This document shows positions 42,962 to 52,700 of a stretch of DNA of 63,614 nt, piece by piece. How positions within the stretch are numbered: position 1 is the stretch's first letter; each line of letters begins with the position of its first letter. This DNA comes from Prevotella conceptionensis 9403948 (GTDB lineage Bacteria; Bacteroidota; Bacteroidia; Bacteroidales; Bacteroidaceae): NCBI RefSeq assembly GCF_000312305.1, contig NZ_HE999444.1, positions 128,665 to 192,278 on the forward strand. The letters are read 5' to 3'. A program made the translations under genes and the position numbers. The notes under the pieces are model-generated. The model worked only from the letters and a program-made list of their open reading frames with translations, was not told the origin of the DNA and searched no databases.

Positions 42962-44221
42962 ATGAAAAAGACCATACTTGTCGCCATATTGGGTGTTTTA
43001 CTCCTAACAAGCAGCCAGAAACATCCTGCCAAAAACACAAGCGTGAATAAACAAAAGATGGCATTGGCCCTCAATGCACAATACCATTTGGGCATATCTC
43101 CCGATTTGGTGTTGCCTTTTGATTCGGCAGGAATGGACTCGCTGCTTAGTGGCTACAAAGCGTTTTTTGATGTAACGCCAAGCGACTCGGCAGGAGAAGA
43201 AGAGGAAGAAGAGGGAGAAGACGAGATATGTGTTGACGAAAAAATGGTGGATATCTACATACCATACGCCTTTAACGACTTGGTGAAACACGGCTTTAAG
43301 CCCATATCTAACCAACAATTTGAACAGCGATTGGCAGAATTGGGTATAGACTCGATGCAAAGAAAGAACCTGCCCTACGTTTTCGACCACCAGCATTACT
43401 TTACTATTCCTAGCTGCGTGCGGGGGTGGTCGGACAGGACAGAAAGCGAGAGGAAGTCTTTAAACGATGAAAACTACGTTAAGTTTAGTTGCATGAACGA
43501 TTTCTTTATTAAGGGCTACAACTTTATTTCGTCTCCTCCGATGGACATAGAGAGTGTTCGGCAAATACACGGGAAGATGTGTTTTAGGTTGGGTAACGGC
43601 ATCATACATATTAATCGTTTCTTGTTTAACAACGACAAGGAAAGTTTCCTGTGGTTGTGTAAGTATGCCCCGTTATGGCTGAAAGACCTCTTCGTAACAT
43701 ACGGATACGACAAGAATGAACTGATTAACAGGCAGATGTTAAAGCGAATGATGCAGGAATTGAAGAGCGACATGTGGGAGTCGGACTTACGAGAAACAAG
43801 ATTGGGATTTATGTATAACACCTTTGCGCGCAAAATCTATACGCAAAAACCATACGTAGCCATACGCGAAGGGTTGTTTAAGACGCTTTTGCAACTTCCT
43901 ACGAGCGATAAAAACAGCCTATGGATGGATGTGCTCGACTTTTATGGCGAAACCTTGCTGAAAAAAGACCTCTCGGATTGTGCCTATTGGTTTTCGCAGT
44001 TCACAAAAAACGAACGCTATATGATTGCGGCGTACACCGCATACTACCTTATTAAGCTTAGGGAAAAGTACAACCGCAAAGGCGCTCCCTTTTATGATGA
44101 TGCACTGCGCAACGACAACCGTTTCAGACAATATTTAGAAAAGCAGCATTACTTCAACCTGCCTGGCTTTAATAAGATGAGCGAGAACATTCTCAACTAC
44201 AACAAAGCTGTTGGGCAATAA
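42962..44221 (+). CDS. exported protein of unknown function
   Basis: A 419-residue protein with a signal-like N-terminus (MKKTILVAILGVLLLTSS). An acidic low-complexity stretch (SAGEEEEEEGEDEICVDE) lies near residue 80. The body is helix-rich and aromatic, with LPYVFDHQHYFTIPSCVRGW, GYDKNELINRQMLKRMMQELKS, YMIAAYTAYYLIKLREKYNRKGAPFYDDAL and RFRQYLEKQHYFNLPGFNK. I recognise no domain. The ATG at 42962 is preferred over one at 42920 because the signal peptide then begins at once. A following gene in the same direction is 212 bases away. Confidence 0.62.
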   Translation: MKKTILVAILGVLLLTSSQKHPAKNTSVNKQKMALALNAQYHLGISPDLVLPFDSAGMDSLLSGYKAFFDVTPSDSAGEEEEEEGEDEICVDEKMVDIYIPYAFNDLVKHGFKPISNQQFEQRLAELGIDSMQRKNLPYVFDHQHYFTIPSCVRGWSDRTESERKSLNDENYVKFSCMNDFFIKGYNFISSPPMDIESVRQIHGKMCFRLGNGIIHINRFLFNNDKESFLWLCKYAPLWLKDLFVTYGYDKNELINRQMLKRMMQELKSDMWESDLRETRLGFMYNTFARKIYTQKPYVAIREGLFKTLLQLPTSDKNSLWMDVLDFYGETLLKKDLSDCAYWFSQFTKNERYMIAAYTAYYLIKLREKYNRKGAPFYDDALRNDNRFRQYLEKQHYFNLPGFNKMSENILNYNKAVGQ

Positions 44222-44433
44222 CGCTGTTCGTGGCCATCAGCGTGCGCCTTTCATTCATAGATAGGTTGTGTTTAAATGGCTGGCACGGATGGGATAAAAG
44301 CGGAAAGAGCGGGGTGGAGTGGGGGAATGCAAGGCCCATTTAACCCCGATATTGCCCTGAAACAACACTGCCTATGGCGGGCAGTTGGGCCTTAGTGGCA
44401 AATAAAGTAGTAAAACATAAAAACAAACGTGCA

Positions 44434-45213
44434 ATGAAAATATTTGTTATTCTAGCCCTTACGCTATTTGTCTGCACACGTGGGAGTGCGCAGGCGGATA
44501 GTACTTATCACCAAGGGGCACTGGATTTGGTGCAGTACCTTGACGTTAGGGACTTTGAGGTGAGCCAAAATTGTTTGGGTGATTATGAGTTTCAGGCCGG
44601 AGATAGGTCGGTAAGGCAATATAAAATGCAAGATTCTGACGGGAAATTTGTTGGTTATATTGAGACGAGTAACGAACTTCGCACGCCGTACAGCTACTAT
44701 TACAATTACGACACAAAGGGAAGACTGCGCTACTTGTCCGTGTCTTTCGATGGGTTGAGTATAGGTAATTCGTATCGCTACGACTCGTTAGGGCGTATAA
44801 CGGAAATAATAGATCACAGCAAACCTTATAAGTTTAAGCTGAACGACCTCATTGAGAAGATGAGTAGCGAGTATGGATGCGACCTGCTGAATAAGAAAAG
44901 GCTTGTTTGGGTGCATCGCTCTGAGGGCGAGAGAGACCTAAAAAAGCCGTGGTACTCGGTGTTTTACCTAGAACATGTACGCTCGCACCATGGTGACAAA
45001 TACCTGATAGACGGCACAACAGGCGAGACATTGTATGTGCTAAAACATGAGGAGTGGAATGAATGTGGAAGTGGTGATATGAGGGATTTCTATGCTATGG
45101 CGAAAGGATTGCCCACAACAATAGAAGGGAAGTACCTCTATGAACTGAATAAGAAAAAGCAAGCCCAAAAGAAAAAAGGCGCAAAGAAAAAGAGAAAAAA
45201 CACCAGACACTAG
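44434..45213 (+). CDS. exported protein with YD-like repeat
   Basis: A 259-residue protein with a signal peptide MKIFVILALTLFVCTRGSAQ. The central part contains PYSYYYNYDTKGRLRYLSVSFDGLSIGNSYRYDSLGRITEI, two copies of a YxYDxxGR motif reminiscent of RHS/YD repeats, which form beta-hairpin wraps. GTTGETLYVLKHEEW follows, and the tail is strongly basic (KKKQAQKKKGAKKKRKNTRH). Start at 44434 puts the signal peptide first. Probably periplasmic or surface-exposed; function unknown. Confidence 0.65.
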   Translation: MKIFVILALTLFVCTRGSAQADSTYHQGALDLVQYLDVRDFEVSQNCLGDYEFQAGDRSVRQYKMQDSDGKFVGYIETSNELRTPYSYYYNYDTKGRLRYLSVSFDGLSIGNSYRYDSLGRITEIIDHSKPYKFKLNDLIEKMSSEYGCDLLNKKRLVWVHRSEGERDLKKPWYSVFYLEHVRSHHGDKYLIDGTTGETLYVLKHEEWNECGSGDMRDFYAMAKGLPTTIEGKYLYELNKKKQAQKKKGAKKKRKNTRH

Positions 45214-45482
45214 CTGCCAAATTGAGGCGACTGTGGAAAAACTGTTGGTAAATGGTGCGCGCATGCGCTGGCTTGGACGGTGATGGGATGTGTGCAAAAA
45301 GCTTTTCATCCAAGCATTTAGAGCATGCGTTAAAGTATAAAGTAAATCGACCATTAACTTTTCTGCTTACCCTTATTGGCAAGTAGAGGTGCTAATGGCC
45401 GATTGAAGTTGGCTTTAACTACCGAAGTAGTAGGGTTATGTGTTCTCCGCTCTCCCTTGAAAAGAGAGATTGGCCTAACTGT

Positions 45483-46046
45483 TTACACCATCTCCACAAA
45501 CAGGCGGTGTATGGAAAGGTCGTCGTTCAGTTCGGGATGGAAGGCAGTTACCAGTTGTTTACCCTGTCTGGCCGCAACGATGTGGCCGTCAACCTCGGCC
45601 AACACCTCCACATCCTTGCCCACGTTGGTGATGTAGGGCGCGCGGATAAAGGTCATTGGCACGGCATGGCTGATGCCTTTCACGTTGCTTTTGACAAAGA
45701 AACTGCCCAGCTGACGGCCGTATGCGTTGCGGCAAACGGTGGTGTCCATCGTTGATATGCGTTGCAAAACGTCGCCCACCACGTGCTTGGCCAATAAGAT
45801 AAGGCCAGCGCAAGTGCCAAAAACGGGCAGTCCGTCTTCTATGGCTTGCCTTATGGGGGCGAGTAAGTTCAGCTCGTTTAACAGTTTGAGCATCGTGGTG
45901 CTTTCTCCGCCAGGTATGATAAGCGCGTCTTTGGGTTGTTCCCAATCGGCGGCTTGCCTCACTTCGAAACTCTCCACGCCGAGTTGCGCAAGCATCTTGC
46001 TATGCTCGATGAATGCGCCTTGCAGTGCAAGAATGGCAATTCGCAT
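45483..46046 (-). CDS. pdxT: pyridoxal 5'-phosphate synthase glutaminase subunit
   Basis: A 187-residue class I glutamine amidotransferase that releases ammonia from glutamine for PdxS in PLP synthesis. It starts MRIAILALQGAFIEHSKML, has ALIIPGGESTTM (oxyanion glycine loop, about 42-52), the nucleophile Cys79 in FGTCAGLILLA, and the His170/Glu172 pair in FHPEL. It follows pdxS after four bases, so the two subunits are made together for the 12+12 complex. Confidence 0.95.
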   Translation of the reverse strand: MRIAILALQGAFIEHSKMLAQLGVESFEVRQAADWEQPKDALIIPGGESTTMLKLLNELNLLAPIRQAIEDGLPVFGTCAGLILLAKHVVGDVLQRISTMDTTVCRNAYGRQLGSFFVKSNVKGISHAVPMTFIRAPYITNVGKDVEVLAEVDGHIVAARQGKQLVTAFHPELNDDLSIHRLFVEMV

Positions 46047-46050
46047 ATCC

Positions 46051-46926
46051 TTATTGCCCTCTCTCTGCCATCAGCAGTGCTATCTCTTGCTCGTTGATGC
46101 CAACCATAGCCTCGCCCAAATCCTCAGACAGTTCGGCCAGCATCTTGGCATCGTTGAAGTTTGTTACGGCTTTCACGATGGCGGCAGCACGTTTGGCGGG
46201 GTCGCCCGACTTGAATATGCCCGAACCAACGAACACGCCCTCGGCTCCTAGCTGCATCATCAAGGCTGCATCGGCAGGCGTAGCCACGCCACCGGCGGCG
46301 AAGTTAACAACAGGAAGTTTGCCGTTTTCGTGTACGTAACGCACTAGTTCGTAGGGGGCTTGCATGGCTTTGGCGGCCTCGTACAGTTCGTCTTCGCTCA
46401 TCGAGGTTAGTCTGCGTATCTCGCTTTGCATCATACGCAAGTGGCGTACGGCCTGAATAACGTCGCCCGTTCCGGGTTCGCCCTTTGTACGAATCATCGT
46501 TGCACCCTCGGCAATGCGGCGAAGGGCCTCGTTAAGGTTCTTTGCTCCACAAACGAAAGGAACATCGAACTTGTTTTTGTCGATATGGTAGACATCGTCG
46601 GCAGGCGAAAGCACTTCGCTCTCGTCGATGTAGTCAATCTCAATGGCTTGCAGAATTTGTGCCTCGGCAAAGTGTCCGATGCGGCATTTGGCCATTACGG
46701 GGATAGAAACGGCCTCTTGGATGCCCTTAATCATCTTGGGGTCGCTCATACGCGAAACGCCACCAGCTGCGCGGATGTCGGCAGGGATGCGTTCCAATGC
46801 CATAACGGCGCATGCACCGGCAGCCTCGGCAATGCGTGCTTGCTCGGGGGTTGTAACGTCCATGATAACACCGCCTTTAAGCATTTGTGCCAAGTTGCGG
46901 TTCAGTTCTTGTCTGTTCTCTTTCAT
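46051..46926 (-). CDS. pdxS: pyridoxal 5'-phosphate synthase lyase subunit
   Basis: A 291-residue TIM-barrel enzyme making PLP from ribose 5-phosphate, glyceraldehyde 3-phosphate and PdxT-derived ammonia. The active-site lysines are Lys80 ([16 protein letters not shown]) and Lys148 ([12 protein letters not shown]). The signature block [45 protein letters not shown] and the late [34 protein letters not shown] are intact. Its ATG overlaps the stop of the upstream kinase/AraC gene (ATGA), so all three genes are one operon. Confidence 0.97.
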   Translation of the reverse strand: MKENRQELNRNLAQMLKGGVIMDVTTPEQARIAEAAGACAVMALERIPADIRAAGGVSRMSDPKMIKGIQEAVSIPVMAKCRIGHFAEAQILQAIEIDYIDESEVLSPADDVYHIDKNKFDVPFVCGAKNLNEALRRIAEGATMIRTKGEPGTGDVIQAVRHLRMMQSEIRRLTSMSEDELYEAAKAMQAPYELVRYVHENGKLPVVNFAAGGVATPADAALMMQLGAEGVFVGSGIFKSGDPAKRAAAIVKAVTNFNDAKMLAELSEDLGEAMVGINEQEIALLMAERGQ

Positions 46927-48034
46927 TTTTGTTGTTTGTTTAAAAGTATTTCTTTTCTGAACTCGCTAGGAGCGAGCCCGTTAATGTTCTTAAAGAATTT
47001 GGCCAGATGGGCTTGCGAACGAAACCCATAGGCGTAGGCAATCTCTTGAATGGTTTTCGGGGTGAAGGCCAACTGCTGCTCTATCTCGTGCGTGAGATAT
47101 TCGTCGATGATGGCCTTGGGCGCTTTCCCCGTTATGCGGCGCGTAACCTGAGCTAGGTATCGTGCGCTAACGTTCAGTTTGTCGGCATAAAATTTCACGT
47201 CGCTGTTGGTGCGATGGTGTTGGGTTATCTCGTGGGTGAACTCGTTAAACAGTTCTCCACTCCGCCCAATGATGCCCGTATGTTGGGGTTGCAGCTGCGC
47301 AATGTAGTTGCGTGCGTTTACTACGGCCTCGAAAATGGCATTGCCGCCGTTTACGAATGTGGCGATGGCGGCCGACAAGCTGCCGCTAAGTCCGTGGCGA
47401 GTGCCTACTTCTCCCTCGCCGAACAACGAGGGTAAGAAGGTGGGGTCGCTGCTTTCGCCGTTGCGAACACGTCGGTAAGACTTTGCGTAGCCATGTGGCT
47501 GCCCTGCAACAGCACCGACTGGCAACCCTCGGCAAGCAGACTTTTCACCGCTTGGTTTAGGTCGGCTGCCGTGTTAATCGCAGTTTGTGTGAGCCGTTCG
47601 GCATCGGCGCGTTTCATCAACACTAGCGAACAGAGGGGCAATAGGCTGCGTCGAACCTCGTGGACAACCTCTTGCGCCATGAGCATCTCGTTTTGCGACG
47701 ACACGATAACGGGGTCGTAGATAACGTGTCGGGGCTTGTGTTGCCTTAGCAGTTGGGCTATTTGTGCCACGGTGTCGGCCCTTCTTATCATGCCCACTTT
47801 CACAACGGCGGGCTGCATGTCGTTGACAATGGCCTCTATTTGCCCTTTAATGGTTTCGGCAGGCAGGTCGTAGAACTCTTGAATGCCCAACGTGTTTTGG
47901 GCGGTTATGGATGTGATGGCCGAAAGGGCACGCCCGCCAAGGGCAGAAATCGTTTTGATGTCTGCCTGTATGCCAGCCCCGCCAGTGCCGTCGGAGCCGT
48001 TGATGGTGAGTATCGGTGTGACCTGCTGTTCCAA
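46923..48034 (-). pseudogene. ThiD/pyridoxine-kinase-like domain fused to AraC-type HTH, interrupted by one frameshift
   Basis: From 48034 one frame encodes a ribokinase-fold domain like hydroxymethylpyrimidine or pyridoxal kinases: TPILTINGSDGTGGAGIQADIKTISALGG, AITAQNTLGIQEFY and VVKVGMIRRADTV, to SLTDVF, then frame loss and a stop at 47405. The domain's last part (GTRHGLSGSLSAAIATFVNGGNAIFEAVVNARNYIAQ) continues in the -1 frame, followed by an AraC HTH pair ([64 protein letters not shown]). The span is 1112 bases, one short of 371 codons. The kinase anion hole GTGC is replaced by LSGS-like residues, suggesting a ligand sensor. A likely pdxST regulator, broken or misread near 47440-47475. 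Confidence 0.72.
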
Positions 48035-48100
48035 TGTTTGGTTTGCCGTCTGTTCCTTTCTGCGTTTATTGTCTGTTGTTCTCGGTTTGCAAAGTAAACA

Positions 48101-48137
48101 AAAAAATGGGAACTACCGAAATATAGTTCCCTTTTTT
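48101..48137. terminator. bidirectional terminator-like hairpin upstream of the pdx operon
   Basis: GGGAACTA (48108-48115) pairs with TAGTTCCC (48124-48131). An A-run precedes it and a T-run follows, so it could terminate either strand. It is 74 bases upstream of the kinase/AraC start, where an operator would also be expected. Confidence 0.6.
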
Positions 48138-48181
48138 ATAACAATTGTGTCGAAATGTATAAGCACAAGCGGATGTAGAAG

Positions 48182-48320
48182 TAGTGAAAAGGTGAAAAGG
48201 TGAAAAGGTGAAAGGGTGAAAGGGTGAAAGGGTGAAAGGGTGAAAAGGTGAAAAGGTGAAAAGGTGAAAGGGTGAAAAGGTGAAAGAGTGAAAAGGTGAA
48301 AGAGTGAAAAGGTGAAAAAA
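48182..48320. repeat. GGTGAAAA/GGTGAAAG tandem array
   Basis: About 15 copies of an 8-9-base unit, ending AAAAAATGGCTTCGC like the array at 29.41 kb. Confidence 0.75.
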
Positions 48321-48329
48321 TGGCTTCGC

Positions 48330-48455
48330 CTATCAACTAGTCAACTTGTTAACTTGCCAACTAATGAACTTGTTAACTAGTCAACTTATTAACTCGTCAA
48401 CTCTTCAACTGGTTAACTTGTCCACTCGCCTTCTCGTCCACTCCGTCAATCCATT
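48330..48455. repeat. GTCAACTTGTTAACT phrase array
   Basis: Tandem degenerate units of GTCAACTTGTTAACTagtc, directly after the GGTGAAAA array and ending before the methyltransferase stop. Confidence 0.7.
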
Positions 48456-48471
48456 CATTCTTCATTGCACT

Positions 48472-49296
48472 CTAATCCCCAATTTTCAACTTCACCACAC
48501 GCTGATTAAATCGGCGGTAGAAGTAGGGGATGTGGTAAAGCATGCGGAAGATAAAGGGGAAACGACCGTGGTCGTAGTCGCTCATATAGTATTCTTTGTC
48601 TAGATGTAGGCGGTTGCTCCAAGTTTCCATGTCCTTGGTGTTAAGCACCGACCACTTAAATTCCACTTCTTTATCCATTTTCTTCAACGAGTCGTGTACC
48701 TTTGATTTGCCAACAAGCGAAAAAGCCAGCATGTCGAAGAGTACAACGGCATTGTCTAGACGTTGGGCGATGGTGCTGAAAAAGCTCTGCACCTCTTTGG
48801 GGTCGAAGTACATCATTACGCCTTCGATGATAACGAGCGCGGGTTTGCCCGTGGCTTTCACCTTGTCGCACCACGAATAATCGAAGAGCGACTGAGCTAG
48901 GAAGGTATTCTCGTCCGACTCTTGCAGCAGCTTTCGCCTTAGTTCGATGGCTTCGGGCAGGTCAAGGTCGTACCAATGTCCCACCTTGGGTTTGCCAAGT
49001 CGTTCGTATCGGGCGTCAATTCCAGCCCCCAGTTGTATCACCACTGCATCGGGATTGTCTTTCAAGAAAGCCTTTGCCTCCATGTCTATGAGTCCGGCTC
49101 GCACGCAACAGCCCGATTGCGAGAACGATGCCTTTTTGAGTTTCGAGAAGTCGTAGTCAATCTTGCCCATCATTTCAACGGCCTTTTCGTCTTTAATCAG
49201 TGCGTCGGCGCGTTCAGTTTCGGTTGCTTTGGCCCAAAGTGTGATGAGCATTGTTTCGGGTACGTTGGCCAGTTTACTTTCAATTTTATCGTTCAT
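48472..49296 (-). CDS. class I SAM-dependent methyltransferase (leucine carboxyl methyltransferase-like)
   Basis: A 274-residue member of the LCM/PpmP family of O-methyltransferases. Motif I is VVIQLGAGIDARYERLGKPK (about 83-102), with WYDLDLPEAIELRRKLL as the acidic loop binding SAM ribose, LVIIEGVMMYFDPKEVQSFF as motif III-IV, and a C-terminal basic tail. Bacterial members methylate carboxylates on polyketides, peptides or unknown small molecules; nothing nearby identifies the substrate. It is a single-gene unit with its own promoter-like element. Confidence 0.85.
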   Translation of the reverse strand: MNDKIESKLANVPETMLITLWAKATETERADALIKDEKAVEMMGKIDYDFSKLKKASFSQSGCCVRAGLIDMEAKAFLKDNPDAVVIQLGAGIDARYERLGKPKVGHWYDLDLPEAIELRRKLLQESDENTFLAQSLFDYSWCDKVKATGKPALVIIEGVMMYFDPKEVQSFFSTIAQRLDNAVVLFDMLAFSLVGKSKVHDSLKKMDKEVEFKWSVLNTKDMETWSNRLHLDKEYYMSDYDHGRFPFIFRMLYHIPYFYRRFNQRVVKLKIGD

Positions 49297-49358
49297 TGTG
49301 CATAGTTTTATGGCGCAAGTCTTCTTTTCCTCTCGGCTTGTGCGGTTCTTTTATCTTG

Positions 49359-49366
49359 CAAATTTA
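49359..49366 (-). promoter_or_regulatory. -7 promoter element of the methyltransferase
   Basis: TAAATTTG on the minus strand fits TAnnTTTG, with TTG about 21 bases upstream. It lies 63 bases before the start. Confidence 0.5.
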
Positions 49367-49640
49367 GGGAATTTTGCGGTTGTTGGCAATCGCCAAAAAT
49401 GGTGATTTGTAAAAAAGAAAGTGGCACTATGGGCTTGGGCTTATACCCATAAATGTGTAAGAGAAAGGGTAGGGGTATGGATGTGCGGTGTAGATGGACA
49501 GAAGGGGGCGGCGTAAAGAGTAGAATTGACGATTTTATAGTGGGATAAAGGGCGGCCAAATAGATTCTGCGACTTGGTAAACCTTTGGTTTGCGTACCCT
49601 AAAAGGCATTGCTCTTTTACTGGTACACCAACATAGCAGC

Positions 49641-49664
49641 CAGCAAAGAAGTTAATCTTTGCTG
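49641..49664. other. 9-bp perfect hairpin in the 49.3-49.8-kb gap
   Basis: CAGCAAAGA and TCTTTGCTG around AGTTAA, downstream of the large helicase gene. No T-run. Apart from this and the methyltransferase promoter, 49297-49789 holds nothing recognisable. Confidence 0.5.
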
Positions 49665-49789
49665 ACTGTCAAAAGCTAAATTGTCGGGGTATTGGTAATG
49701 ACCAATGCGTTAACCCTGCATTGCATCAAGAAAGCTGCTTGCTTTTCGGGCTCTGCGTTCAAACAATTCTCTTTCCATTATGCCTGTTC

Positions 49790-52700
49790 TTATTCTGGCA
49801 ATCTTACTATGCCGTCAGACTCTACGATGCACTTTGTGTTTAAAAGCATTTCTAAGCCTTCTTTTAGAGCTTGGTCTACTTTTGCACCACGGCGGGCAAA
49901 GCCTAACTTTTTTGCAACAAGAAGCGTTAGTGCATCGGTCTTGATAGATAGCTGCTCTTGCACAGTGAGTGCTATTGCATTCATTATTTCAATTAGGGGA
50001 ATTTCGGTTATGTCTCGTCCGTGAGCCTGCCTATAACCGCTGAAAGCATCTGCGTGCGCCTTGTCGGTCCACAATATGGTAGAATTACCTAGGGTTTGAA
50101 CAAACATTTGCCTGTCTGCAATATCCTTAACCGAGGCCAACAGTGTAGGGGTGACTCTTGTGCTATCCCTATGCGCGCACATACATCTGCATAAATACAT
50201 CAGTGTCATAGGCTGCTCGCATGAAAGAATCTTCGTTGCAAGTACCTCGTCGCTCATGGAACCAGTGTTCTCCAGACCATTATATACCTGATAGTCTTGC
50301 TCATTGCTTTCTATTTCCTCCACCTCTTCTTTTGTAACGTCGAAAGTGGCATTGCCAACTGGTGTTTCTATTGGCTTTGACTTTTGTTGTAGAGCTTTTT
50401 CGATACGCGCGATAACACGTTCGGGATTGTTAATCCAATCTACGCTCCATACGCGCATTATTTTCCAACCAAGCATATTCAATACCGTTGGCTGAACAAT
50501 CTCGCGGTCTCTTGTGGTTTGGGTATTGTGGTAAACCTCACCATCAAGTAGAATACCCATAGAATAATTGCCGCTATCAGCAGAATCTGCAATGGCCACG
50601 TCGACTTTAAAGTTAGAACGTCCTACGTTGGTGTTTACATTGTGGCCGCGAGCCCTGAGCGCATTGGCTATTTGCTCAGAGATTACGCGGTCTGAACTGT
50701 CCTTGTGGGCATTGGCTGCCTGAATTAGTATCTGTTGCTCGGCATATTCCAAGAAATGTTTCAAACCCTCCACTCCGCGAGCCTTGGTTCGTTTCAAATC
50801 AATGTGCGATGCCTTCAAAGACGAATATACAATCATTTCTCTTCTAGCACGACTTACTGCTACATTCAGTCGTTTTTCTCCTCCATTGTTGTTCAAGGGT
50901 CCGAAGTTCATAGACACCTTGCCGTCTTTATCTGGACCATAGCCGATAGAGAACAAGATGATGTCGCGTTCGTCACCCTGTACGTTTTCGAGGTTCTTTA
51001 TAAATATAGGCTCGTACAACTCGTCGGCAGCCTCTCTTAGTTTCTGGTCCTTGTCAAGCTTTTCGGTCAGTAAGTCCTCAATTAGGTTTTGTTGTACCTG
51101 ACTGAATGCAATTACGCCAATGCTGTACTTGGCATGATCGATGCTTTGCAACCTCTTGACGATGTCGGCCACAATGGTTTCTGCCTCCTTCTTGTTCGAA
51201 CGGCGTCCACCCTTGTCGTATACGCCATCCACATAGCAATACTTTACCTTTGTAGTCTGGTCGTCAATAGACGGGAATGTAATCAGTTCGCCATCGTAGT
51301 ACTCATTATTGGAGAAGGCAATTAGCGATTCGTGTTTTGAACGGTAGTGCCAGTTCAATTGTAGCGAAGGTATTCCCAGGCTGTGGCAGTCGTCGAGAAT
51401 ACTATCAAGGTCGTCTATGTCGGCCTCTTCTTCGCCAACACTCGTTGATGAGAAGAAACTTGTTGGCGGCATCTGCTTGGGGTCGCCCACTACGATTACA
51501 GACTTGCCGCGCGCAATGGCACCTACTGCCTCGCTTGTAGGCATCTGTGACGCTTCATCGAAGATAACAAGGTCGAACTTGCTTTGTGACAAATCCAAAA
51601 ACTGCGCCACAGACATCGGGCTCATAAGCATACATGGGCAAAGCCTTGGCAACAGTGTGTTAATGTTATCAAACAAATCGCGAAGAGATATGCCTCTGCC
51701 GCCGTTGGCTATGTTCCTGTTGAGAAAACCAATTGGGCTACTATTGTCGATGCTGTCTGTTACATGTGGTACATTCGCAGCCAATTTGGCATAAAGTTCC
51801 TTCTGACTCAGTATTTGGAATTCTTCTGTCAGTTGTTGGTAGCGCGAAATGGTTTCGTCGAATATTGCACCTTCAAAGGTTCTCAAAACCTGTGACGATG
51901 CAATTTTATCACAAGCAAGACTTCGGAAGATCCTTTTAAAGAAAGCATCTTTCAACGTTTCCGCAGGAATTGTTTCTGATTCAATATGGCGTGCTACCAC
52001 ACCAAGACCTTCCTTTTCAAGTTCCTTCTTATACGCACACCACTGAAACCAGTCTCGTGCCTTGTCTGTATGTCTAAGCCAGTTGTCAAGACTTGAACCA
52101 TAACCCTTCAAATCCTCATTACTTGGAAGTCTGTCGTCTTCGAAGTTAACGGCAAAGAGCGTACGAACAACATCCTGTATTGTTACTATTTCTGCATGCA
52201 ACTGCTGATAATTAAGCAAATTAGAGAGAAGTGCATCAACCTCTTGTTCAATAATCAAACTATTAAACTGCTTTAACTTGGCAATGAAACCCCTCTTAGC
52301 AAAGAAACGAGGTAAGAACCATTTAGCCTTGATGCCTCTCCACTCATTATATAATGCCGTCCCATCTTGGGATAATATGCCGTCGTTGCAGTCTCTGAGT
52401 ATGTCTGCCTTTATATCCGCAGCTTTCGCAAGCATCTCTCTGTTCTCCTCTGCCTTGCGCAGTATTTCGGATGCCGACTTGATACGCGAAGGCAAACGTC
52501 CAACATCAGCCAAGTCGTCCTCCACAACATTAAGTCCAAGTAGTGGATGCTTTGATGGCGCGCCTGTAATACTAAGTATTGCCTGATACTTCTGACTGAG
52601 CAGATGTGAGTAGCTGTCCATCTTTTCAATTCGGAACTTCCGTTTAAGTTCTTCATCGTTCGCATCAACATCAAGCTCTGGAGTATTAATGGATTCATAC

